Positions 1-5,078 of a DNA stretch of 5,215 bases are shown here, in pieces. A program made the position numbers and the translations under genes. Origin of the DNA: Candidatus Woesearchaeota archaeon. Lineage in GTDB: Archaea; Nanobdellota; Nanobdellia; Woesearchaeales; GW2011-AR9. Each line of letters opens with the position of its first letter. The stretch's first letter is position 1. Location: contig JACQNF010000037.1 in assembly GCA_016203215.1 (NCBI GenBank), positions 1-5,215 on the forward strand, read 5' to 3'. The notes under the pieces are model-generated. The model worked only from the letters and a program-made list of their open reading frames with translations, was not told where the DNA came from and made no database searches.

Positions 1-1146
1 ATCTTCATGCGTGACGTAATCACGGTTTTCACGGATGGCAAAGAATCCGGCTTCAGTGCAAGCAGCCCTAATCTCGGCGCCGCTAAAGCCGTTCGTTTGT
101 GCCATGATTTCTTTCATGTTCACTTTCTTCAAACTCATATTTTTGCTATGCACCTTAAAAATTTCCAATCTCCCCTCTTCATTTGGCAGCCCTACCTCGA
201 TCAGACGATCAAGCCTGCCCGGTCGGATTATCGCGGGATCAAGGATGTCTAAGCGGTTTGTTGCACCGACGATCTTGACCTCATCCAGGTGCTTGAACCC
301 GTCCATCTCCGCCAACAGCTGCATGAATGTTCGATTGACTTCCCTTTCACCTGAAGTCCCCGTATCCATGCGTGTTGCTGCCAATGAATCCAGTTCGTCA
401 ATAAAGACGATAGAAGGTGCCTTTGAACGAGCCAATTCAAAAATATCCTTAACCAGCTTAGCGCCTTCGCCAATAAATTTCTGGACGAGTTCCGAACCAA
501 CAACTTCAATAAATGTCGCATTAGTACTCCGAGCGACGGCCTTGGCCAGCAGTGTTTTGCCTGTTCCTGGCGGACCATAGAGAAGCACACCTTTGGGAGG
601 CTTGATCCCCACTTTTTCAAACAGGGCTTTATTCTTGAGAGGAAGTTCAATCACTTCTTTAATCTCTTGGATCTCTCTTTTTAATCCTCCAATTTCCCGC
701 CAATCTTCTTGAGGCTTCTCCACGATTACAAATTTTTCCACTTCTGTGTTGTTAGAGATGAACAATTTCTCTACAATATTCAATGATTTCTGGTCGACAA
801 GCACAGAATCCCCGCTCTGGATATTTTTCACATCCTTGGTGATGTAGCAGTAGAACTTATTCCCGTTTGGAAGTTTGATGATTGCTTTATTTTGATCAAG
901 AAGATTACATACTTCCGCAACGAGCAAGGCCGGTTTTTTGAGATTGTTTAATTCTGCATTGGTATTATTGAACAACTCGCGTAACATTGCGCTTTCTTCT
1001 TCCAATCTGCTGAGAGTATGATTCAGTAGCGTATTTTCCTGCTCCATCCTTTCTAATGTTGCTTGAAGGGTCTTCTCTTCAGATTGAATATCTGTTTGTT
1101 CCAAGGTTTCAGAATACGTCTCTTTCTTGCTCTCGTTTTTCGCCAT
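1..1146 (-). CDS. pan: Proteasome-activating nucleotidase (PAN), C-terminus cut by window edge
   Basis: This is the AAA+ ATPase that forms the hexameric regulatory ring of the archaeal 20S proteasome, unfolding substrates and threading them into the core in the cytoplasm. The visible 382 residues show the full family architecture. A charged N-terminal coiled coil spans about 23-70, and the linker proline of PAN/Rpt proteins is at about 72. An OB-fold domain spans about 73-135. The AAA module has Walker A GPPGTGKT (191-198), pore loop KFIGEGAK (223-230), Walker B IVFIDELD (246-253), sensor-1 GATNR (294-298) and the arginine-finger stretch RPGRLDR (308-314). All catalytic residues are present. 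The start at 1146 follows a TATA-like box and fits family length. Roughly the last 20-30 residues, including the HbYX tail that docks on the 20S ring, lie outside the window. It is probably transcribed alone or with read-through from the kinase remnant upstream. Identification is firm; other AAA proteins such as Cdc48 have two AAA modules and a different N-domain. Confidence 0.96.
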   Translation of the reverse strand, partial: MAKNESKKETYSETLEQTDIQSEEKTLQATLERMEQENTLLNHTLSRLEEESAMLRELFNNTNAELNNLKKPALLVAEVCNLLDQNKAIIKLPNGNKFYCYITKDVKNIQSGDSVLVDQKSLNIVEKLFISNNTEVEKFVIVEKPQEDWREIGGLKREIQEIKEVIELPLKNKALFEKVGIKPPKGVLLYGPPGTGKTLLAKAVARSTNATFIEVVGSELVQKFIGEGAKLVKDIFELARSKAPSIVFIDELDSLAATRMDTGTSGEREVNRTFMQLLAEMDGFKHLDEVKIVGATNRLDILDPAIIRPGRLDRLIEVGLPNEEGRLEIFKVHSKNMSLKKVNMKEIMAQTNGFSGAEIRAACTEAGFFAIRENRDYVTHED

Positions 1147-1176
1147 CTGTCTTCCTGAACCCAAAAGAAGAAGTAG

Positions 1177-1184
1177 TTTTTAAA
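1177..1184 (-). promoter_or_regulatory. Candidate TATA box for PAN
   Basis: TTTAAAAA on the minus strand is centred about 34 nt upstream of the PAN start codon, in the 64 bp between the kinase remnant and PAN. It predicts a transcript start about 8-10 nt before the ATG. AGGAAG lies 4 nt before the ATG and is at best a weak ribosome-binding site, too close to the start for a strong one. The TATA match is looser than those of the neighbouring genes. Confidence 0.4.
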
Positions 1185-1210
1185 GGTTATGGCAGAGCGA
1201 GAAATGGGCA

Positions 1211-1416
1211 CTAATTCTGAGGTAAATAAGATAGTATCAAATCTAAGCATGATTGCAATGACCTGGCAACATCAATTGGTATGCCTACATCAAATTCAGT
1301 CGATTTCTGATACACTACTCTCGTTGCTGCCTACCCCCGATCATTTTTGAAATTTCTTCAGAGATCGTTGATTTCCCGCTTCCCAGAGGTCCCCTAATTA
1401 TCAAGTAATAACTCAT
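1211..1416 (-). pseudogene. Decayed P-loop nucleotide kinase with internal deletion and frame change
   Basis: Two fragments of one small kinase appear to be fused by a deletion. From the ATG at 1416 a 33-codon frame (to the TAG at 1315) begins MSYYLIIRGPLGSGKSTISE, with Walker A GPLGSGKST at residues 9-17. This is how archaeal AAA_33-like nucleotide kinases begin. The frame soon loses sense and stops. In another frame, positions 1330-1211 encode 39 residues including AATRVVYQKSTEFDVG and then IDVARSLQSCLDLILSYLPQ before a stop. This resembles the C-terminal end of the same kinase type, in which an FDxGxxID-like strand is followed by a helix ending in ILSYL. About 100 central residues (lid, acceptor site, nucleotide-base region) are missing, so kinase activity is not expected. 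The family assignment of the tail is from memory of such proteins, not from a search. A chance open frame is the alternative for the tail; the Walker A part is firm. Confidence 0.72.
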
Positions 1417-1438
1417 ACATTGATCACTCCCGACTTTT

Positions 1439-1446
1439 AATATAAA
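1439..1446 (-). promoter_or_regulatory. TATA box upstream of the kinase remnant
   Basis: TTTATATT on the minus strand is preceded by a purine-rich GCAAAA stretch like an archaeal BRE. Its centre lies about 27 nt before the ATG at 1416, so the transcript would start at or just before that codon. The same octamer is the TATA box of the transglutaminase gene. GGAGTGATC (1430-1422) resembles a Shine-Dalgarno sequence lacking one base, but it would sit at or upstream of the predicted transcript start. The promoter thus appears intact although the gene is broken, and it might also feed PAN. Confidence 0.6.
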
Positions 1447-1454
1447 TTTTGCTC

Positions 1455-1459
1455 AAAAA
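1455..1459 (-). terminator. Possible weak oligo-T terminator after the transglutaminase gene
   Basis: A run of five T on the minus strand lies 23 nt beyond the transglutaminase stop codon, in T-rich sequence (TTGAATTTTTGAG). Archaeal polymerase can stop at short T runs without a hairpin. The run is short and no stem precedes it, so this is only a candidate. Confidence 0.2.
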
Positions 1460-1482
1460 TTCAAACAATTCTCCACAATCAC

Positions 1483-3450
1483 CTAATCAAAAAGATAGAT
1501 CAACGCATTCCAATACATCCACACTCTCTCTCCCCACGTCTTTGCTTTCGCAGGGATACTGATCTCTTTTTCCAACGAATAGGCCGTCCCGTTAGCATCA
1601 TGCCACGTTGCTCCAAATCTAAGCTCATTTTTTTTCATGAGGGGCAAGTCAACAAGCTGTAATACTAGTTCTTCACGTTGCGATAGCGTATCAATACTCC
1701 ACTCTTTTTCAATTCCAGGACTGGTAATGGTAATACGAATATTCTGCGGAACTGAAAAGGATTTCTTCTCAACCGTGATTGTCATCATCACTGGCCTGTT
1801 AAATTCTAGTTCTGCCGGAGCATCGATGAGCAAATCCAATGCGGGTGGATCGGCGACAACGTATTCCAGTACTGTTTTTTTCTCGATATCAGCATTCTCG
1901 GCAGTGATGACGATTTTCTTTTGTCCTGCTTTATCATCGCGTACGGTGATTTCATTTCGTCGCTCTTGATTGATCGGAAGATCTACTGTTTCGCAAACCT
2001 CTCCGATACAGAATTCAACGTCGTGCAAATTAGCTGTCCCGCGATTGCGGATGGAACATGCCACGACACTTTCGCTTCCCAAGGCTACTTCTTGAGGATA
2101 ATGACAATCAAATGTGATCTTACGTGAATATGTTTTTTCTTCATCACTGATCGTTAATTTCTCAATTTCCTCTTGAGTATAGATGATTTCACTAGCAGCA
2201 GCACGAAAGCTGTCACTCACCGAAATGTTCTTCTCTGAATAGATCACGGATGGGAATGTATAGACAAAATCTGAAGACAGTGATTCCGAGACTTTAACGA
2301 TCCAATATGTTTCACGGACTTCTTTCGGAAGGAGAAGGATCGTCCTCTTGTTCCGACCGAGCACTTCTAATTCCTTTGGAACCGCGAGCGTGAGCGTGGT
2401 CGCTGCATAACGGTTTTCATTATTCTTAAGGACACCTTTGATTAGATTGTAGCTCCCAACTCCTACTTCTGAAGAAAGGATCTCTTGCTCCAGTTGGATG
2501 CTTTCCGGGACAAAAAAACCTTGCTTGGCCACAGAAACATCAAAGTCAAGAGTTTCAGGGACGAGTTGGACATTTTTACCGAGCCACTCGAATTCTGTCG
2601 CGGGCTCCGTAGGATCAAATCCATCGCGCAGCTTGATGTGGGTGACATCGATATAACCATATTCTCCAAACGTGATGTCAAAACCCACCCACCCTATGTC
2701 CGGGAAATATACTTCAGCCCATCCGTGTGGCTGCCATGGTTCAGCAAATAATGGGGAGGTCGTGTAACTTATGCCCGAAACAAAGCGGGCAGGGATGCCC
2801 AATGCTCGGTTCATCGCAACAAACAGAGAAGTCATCTCGTCACAGACGCCTTCCCTATTCTCAAGCACCCAGCTCGCGGGAAGCGATGCTGTTTGCGTCA
2901 CGGTGTTGAGGTCGTAGTTAACGTTCTCTTCAACCCAATTGGCGATCGTAAAGACAACTTTGAATAAATCATCTTCGCCTTCTGCTAATTCGACGGCCTT
3001 CGCGATAATTTTCTCGTTAGCGGAATCAATTGTTTTTGTCGGCTGGAGATAGGATTCCATCCCTTCAATATCCCGATCCGAAAGAGGGTAGGAGATCTTG
3101 GAAGTCACGCTCAGCTGTTGATTTGTCGTTTTCAACAACGCCGTATAGCCGTACTTTTTTTCCTCGATTCGACGATCGTCCCAGCGAAAGAGAATAGCTT
3201 TTTCTTGTTGTTTACCCTCGCTGTCAAAAGAAACGATCGTCTGTCGAAAATCCTCTTGCGGAACAAAATACAGGTTGGCTGACACGGTTTCGACTGCTGA
3301 GGGGGTGCCTGTTTGACGGAGTTCAAATGTGCTGTCCGCTTTCAATTGAAGCAGAAGGGAATCCTGTTGGTAGAGTGTTTGTGCAGCGACTGCAGGGACG
3401 GCAAGCAAAAAGAGCAGGATCCAGAATGATCTCGCCGCGTTTCGGTGCAT
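1483..3450 (-). CDS. Exported transglutaminase-like domain protein with C-terminal beta-rich domains
   Basis: This 655-residue protein is predicted to be exported. Residues 5-23 form a Sec signal peptide (basic NR..R, then WILLFLLAVPAVA), with likely cleavage after AVAA at 23. A beta-rich segment (about 25-125) precedes a papain-like transglutaminase core at about 160-270. The triad is visible: Cys203 in REGVCDEMTS, His242 in PHGWAEVYF and Asp258 in GWVGFDITFG, so an active thiol enzyme (protease, amidase or cross-linker) is expected. Long beta-type regions follow. The one at about 445-535 resembles a CARDB/Ig-like domain and holds four cysteines (449, 465, 481, 486) that could pair as disulfides; a further Ig-like stretch is at about 538-632. 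The end (WGERVWMYWNALIYLF) is aromatic and amphipathic, too short for a clear membrane span, but may touch the membrane. Sequons occur at N408 (NIS) and N620 (NGT). The ATG at 3450 gives the signal peptide directly and sits 25 nt from a TATA box, implying a leaderless mRNA. The substrate is unknown; such proteins are common but uncharacterised in DPANN genomes. Confidence 0.9.
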   Translation of the reverse strand: MHRNAARSFWILLFLLAVPAVAAQTLYQQDSLLLQLKADSTFELRQTGTPSAVETVSANLYFVPQEDFRQTIVSFDSEGKQQEKAILFRWDDRRIEEKKYGYTALLKTTNQQLSVTSKISYPLSDRDIEGMESYLQPTKTIDSANEKIIAKAVELAEGEDDLFKVVFTIANWVEENVNYDLNTVTQTASLPASWVLENREGVCDEMTSLFVAMNRALGIPARFVSGISYTTSPLFAEPWQPHGWAEVYFPDIGWVGFDITFGEYGYIDVTHIKLRDGFDPTEPATEFEWLGKNVQLVPETLDFDVSVAKQGFFVPESIQLEQEILSSEVGVGSYNLIKGVLKNNENRYAATTLTLAVPKELEVLGRNKRTILLLPKEVRETYWIVKVSESLSSDFVYTFPSVIYSEKNISVSDSFRAAASEIIYTQEEIEKLTISDEEKTYSRKITFDCHYPQEVALGSESVVACSIRNRGTANLHDVEFCIGEVCETVDLPINQERRNEITVRDDKAGQKKIVITAENADIEKKTVLEYVVADPPALDLLIDAPAELEFNRPVMMTITVEKKSFSVPQNIRITITSPGIEKEWSIDTLSQREELVLQLVDLPLMKKNELRFGATWHDANGTAYSLEKEISIPAKAKTWGERVWMYWNALIYLFD

Positions 3451-3471
3451 GGGAAATCATTGTCTGCAAAC

Positions 3472-3479
3472 AATATAAA
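3472..3479 (-). promoter_or_regulatory. TATA box of the transglutaminase gene (leaderless)
   Basis: TTTATATT on the minus strand is centred 25 nt from the ATG at 3450. Archaeal transcription starts about 22-27 nt downstream of the TATA centre, so the mRNA should begin at or within a base or two of the ATG. No Shine-Dalgarno sequence precedes the start (GATTTCCC), which agrees. Confidence 0.7.
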
Positions 3480-3510
3480 TGTTATGTGGGTGAAGCCCCG
3501 CTAGAGTACC

Positions 3511-3550
3511 GATTTAATTCGCCACGACGATTCAGCGGCCGGCGGTTGAC
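3511..3550 (+). repeat. Diverged copy A of an intergenic GC-rich repeat
   Basis: GATTTAATTCGC (3511-3522) followed by CACGACGATT and CAGCGGCC aligns without gaps to the minus strand of copy C (4975-4946), at 23 of 30 positions by eye. Similarity after 3540 is weak. It lies between the divergent TATA boxes of the transglutaminase and ThiI-like genes, with its ATTTA end facing the transglutaminase promoter 32 bp away. Chance similarity cannot be excluded for this copy alone. Confidence 0.45.
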
Positions 3551-3591
3551 TTTTTCAATATTATCCACAGAGCCCCACCCTATAACAAGTC

Positions 3592-3599
3592 TTATAAAA
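3592..3599 (+). promoter_or_regulatory. TATA box of the ThiI-like gene (leaderless)
   Basis: TTATAAAA is centred about 25 nt upstream of the ATG at 3621, again predicting a transcript that starts at the start codon. The sequence between (TCCTCTCGTCTTTCTCCAGAA) is pyrimidine-rich and has no Shine-Dalgarno site. This placement is the main reason to prefer the 3621 start over upstream starts in the same frame. Confidence 0.65.
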
Positions 3600-3620
3600 T
3601 CCTCTCGTCTTTCTCCAGAA

Positions 3621-4241
3621 ATGCAAAAAGCCATCGCTCTCTTGTCCGGAGGAATTGACTCCCCTGTTGCGATTCACCTTCTGCGTGAACGGCTTACGAT
3701 CATCCCGGTTCATTTCCATCAAATGCCGCTGACTGATGACCGTGAAATTGAGAAGTCAAAAGAGCTTGCAGGAGTCTTGCATCTTTCCAAAATCTATCTC
3801 GTCCCTTTCGCGCCAGTCTTGAAAGCATTGGTGGAGCATTTTCCTCATAAGAATTATTATATTCTTTCAAAGATTGCAATGCTCCGTGCGGCAGAAATCC
3901 TCGCGAGAAAAGAACAGGCGCAGTATCTCATCACGGGAGAAAATCTTGCTCAAGTGTCATCTCAGACTCTGAGTAATCTCACGTCCATCACCAAACATGT
4001 GACGATGGAGGTTCTCCGTCCCGTGTTGACATTTGATAAGCAGGAAATCATTGACTTGGCCAAGAAAATTGGGACGTACGAGATTTCCAAAGGTCCAGAA
4101 ATGTGCAGTCTGCTCGGCCCGAAACATCCTGCAACAAGATCGGATCCCCACGAAATCGAGAAAGAGCTGGCGTCATTTGATCTTCTGCCGTTGCTCACGG
4201 AGAGTATCGAGAACGCAGAGGTTGTGTTGTATTCTAATTAA
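3621..4241 (+). CDS. Stand-alone ThiI-type PP-loop sulfurtransferase domain
   Basis: This 206-residue protein corresponds to the ATP-pyrophosphatase (AANH) domain of ThiI, the enzyme that adenylates U8 of tRNA and makes 4-thiouridine, and in some organisms supplies sulfur for thiamine. The PP-loop is SGGIDSPVA (9-17), and the ThiI signature TGENLAQVSSQTLSNL spans 105-120. RPVLTFDKQEIIDLAKKIG (133-151) also matches the family. Cys162 in GPEMCSLLGPKHP sits where ThiI carries its conserved PP-loop-domain cysteine (Cys344 in E. coli), so persulfide chemistry may be retained. Full ThiI has an N-terminal ferredoxin-like plus THUMP tRNA-binding region, and some have a C-terminal rhodanese; both are absent here. 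The frame is open upstream to 3327, but that part overlaps the transglutaminase gene antisense and has no THUMP features. The TATA box supports 3621. QueC and other SGGxDS enzymes lack the QVxSQTL motif. The tRNA-docking partner, if any, is unknown. Confidence 0.87.
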   Translation: MQKAIALLSGGIDSPVAIHLLRERLTIIPVHFHQMPLTDDREIEKSKELAGVLHLSKIYLVPFAPVLKALVEHFPHKNYYILSKIAMLRAAEILARKEQAQYLITGENLAQVSSQTLSNLTSITKHVTMEVLRPVLTFDKQEIIDLAKKIGTYEISKGPEMCSLLGPKHPATRSDPHEIEKELASFDLLPLLTESIENAEVVLYSN

Positions 4242-4749
4242 GTACTTTATACCGGAGCTGGACGATTCCGTCTGAAAGCTTCTTCACTGCAAGTAATTTC
4301 AGTTTTTGCTCCCATCTTTTTTCAGAAAAGAGAGGTATCCCCTCACCGAGCAGATAGGGTTCTATGTTGAGAACTAGTTCATCAATCAATTTTAAGTTCA
4401 TGAACGCTGAATTTAGTTTTCCTCCTCCCGTAAGAAGAACCTTACGAAAACCTAATCGCGACGCATCTCGGAGTGCATCTCGTGGAGAAGAAGCAAAGGT
4501 AAATCCTGGTTCAAGATGGCGTACAGAGCGCGCGGAGACCACGATCTTCAATGCATTTACAGAACTAAAGTTATACTCCTTCCATTTTCGGACAACTTCG
4601 TGGGTTTTTCTCCCAATGATCACGCAGCCAATCTTTTCTGCGAGGGAAACAAAATTGTTCCAATGTTCGTGGGACAAGAAATCTTCCCCATAATTACGCC
4701 GTGCAATGTAACCGTTGACGGTCTGGGCCATGAAGAGGATAACTTTCAT
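4234..4749 (-). CDS. Dihydrofolate reductase / RibD C-terminal-fold family reductase
   Basis: This 171-residue protein has the fold shared by dihydrofolate reductase and the RibD reductase domain, which reduce substrates with NAD(P)H. It starts MKVILFMAQTVNGYIARR, the usual N-terminal strand and loop of this family. Further signatures are VIIGRKTHE (43-51), the nucleotide-binding LLTGGGKLNSAF (105-116), and DELVLNIEPYLLGEGIPLF (123-141), typical of YwjB/YyaP-type members. Length is normal. The substrate cannot be assigned: classic DHFR activity, riboflavin-pathway pyrimidine reduction or another reaction are all possible, and most archaeal members are uncharacterised. The frame extends 11 codons upstream to an ATG at 4782 (MLKNKKSYLYT), but the family begins at MKV and promoter positions favour 4749. 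Its 3' end overlaps the ThiI-like gene on the other strand by 8 bp; no functional link between them is visible. Confidence 0.88.
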   Translation of the reverse strand: MKVILFMAQTVNGYIARRNYGEDFLSHEHWNNFVSLAEKIGCVIIGRKTHEVVRKWKEYNFSSVNALKIVVSARSVRHLEPGFTFASSPRDALRDASRLGFRKVLLTGGGKLNSAFMNLKLIDELVLNIEPYLLGEGIPLFSEKRWEQKLKLLAVKKLSDGIVQLRYKVLN

Positions 4750-4770
4750 GGTGTAAAGATAACTCTTTTT

Positions 4771-4778
4771 GTTCTTAA
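4771..4778 (-). promoter_or_regulatory. Weak TATA candidate for the reductase gene
   Basis: TTAAGAAC on the minus strand is centred about 25 nt before the ATG at 4749, the leaderless spacing seen at the neighbouring genes, but it is a poor TATA match. The competing candidate is TAAATACG (4805-4798), formed by the edge of repeat copy B. That would start transcription near 4777 with a leader of about 28 nt. Either choice places the transcript start downstream of the alternative ATG at 4782. Confidence 0.3.
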
Positions 4779-4798
4779 GCATTTCCGTCAGTCGTACG

Positions 4799-4841
4799 TA
4801 TTTAGTTCGCCGTCACGGCGGGCAAGGCCAATACGTCTGTC
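4799..4841 (+). repeat. Copy B of the GC-rich intergenic repeat
   Basis: Three blocks, TATTTAGTTCGC (4799-4810), CGGCGGGC (4816-4823) and CGTCTGTC (4834-4841), recur identically and in the same order on the opposite strand in copy C, with spacers of 5 and 10 nt here against 10 and 4 nt there. Within the copy, CGCCG (4808-4812) and CGGCG (4816-4820) form a perfect 5-bp stem around TCA. In the direction of the reductase gene the first block reads GCGAACTAAATA, which resembles a BRE plus TATA element. Confidence 0.75.
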
Positions 4842-4933
4842 GAGAACTACTGAGCGAAGCAGAAAGTTTATTGTCGGGGAATAGTAATTAAACAGTTTGT
4901 GTACTTCTGTGAGAACAACGACATTCTCCGCGA

Positions 4934-4975
4934 GACAGACGGCCAGCCCGCCGAATCGGTGTAGCGAACTAAATA
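4934..4975 (-). repeat. Copy C of the GC-rich intergenic repeat, inverted relative to B
   Basis: On the plus strand the blocks read GACAGACG (4934-4941), GCCCGCCG (4946-4953) and GCGAACTAAATA (4964-4975), exact reverse complements of those in copy B. The central CCGAATCGG (4952-4960) is a near-perfect palindrome. The GCGAACTAAATA end faces the MgtC-like gene, as copy B's end faces the reductase. The 28 shared bases in three ordered blocks make chance unlikely. Confidence 0.75.
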
Positions 4976-5026
4976 TTACTGTTAATCTTCCAAAATTCAG
5001 ATAGTCTTAGAACTCTCGTCAATAAA

Positions 5027-5035
5027 TTATAAAAA
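5027..5035 (+). promoter_or_regulatory. Candidate TATA box for the MgtC-like gene
   Basis: TTATAAAAA is centred about 48 nt before the ATG at 5079, predicting a leader of roughly 22 nt, longer than for the neighbouring genes. The octamer TTATAAAA is identical to the TATA box of the ThiI-like gene. No Shine-Dalgarno sequence is seen in the predicted leader (CGTATTCAAAACAAAAA). Confidence 0.5.
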
Positions 5036-5078
5036 GACAACTAGCCTTTCCACAGAAAATCCGTATTCAAAACAAAAA

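Larger units (their letters stand above)
4750..5078. other. 329-bp divergent intergenic region with an inverted repeat pair
   Basis: No convincing gene was seen on either strand between the reductase and the MgtC-like gene. The region holds candidate promoter elements at both ends and two repeat copies in inverted orientation (B and C). The 90-odd bp between them contains a small potential hairpin, GAGAA (4911-4915) pairing with TTCTC (4924-4928). From 4978 to 5026 the sequence is AT-rich with no recognised feature. No tRNA fold and no C/D-box pair was noticed. Confidence 0.6.

Noticed and set aside
35..580. A 181-codon open frame on the plus strand
   Set aside because: It is wholly antisense to the well-supported PAN coding region, with serine-rich, low-information sequence and no family motif.
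1053..1250. A 65-codon minus-strand frame starting at 1250
   Set aside because: It runs across the PAN promoter into PAN in another frame, turns into a basic, low-information sequence and shows no domain.
1422..1430. GGAGTGATC as a Shine-Dalgarno site for the kinase remnant
   Set aside because: It resembles the 16S complement lacking one base and its spacing to the ATG is reasonable, but the TATA box predicts a transcript starting at or after this sequence, so it would not be in the mRNA. Kept only as a note.
3561..3569. TTATCCACA, identical to a bacterial DnaA box
   Set aside because: The window is archaeal, DnaA is not expected, and there is only one site with no cluster or origin-like context.
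3327..3620. Upstream extension of the ThiI-like gene to an ATG at 3327
   Set aside because: The first 124 bp are antisense to the transglutaminase signal-peptide region, the translation shows no THUMP or ferredoxin-like features, and the TATA box at 3592-3599 places transcription at 3621.
4750..4782. Eleven-codon N-terminal extension of the reductase (ATG at 4782)
   Set aside because: The family begins at MKVILFMAQT, the extension is a lysine-rich stretch without conservation logic, and both candidate promoters would start transcription downstream of 4782.
4516..4884. A 122-codon plus-strand frame across the start of the reductase
   Set aside because: It is antisense to the reductase and continues through repeat copy B; no motif or promoter supports it.
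4911..4928. GAGAA/TTCTC hairpin as a terminator or RNA gene
   Set aside because: A 5-bp stem with an 8-nt loop is weak, no T run follows it, and no gene ends nearby.
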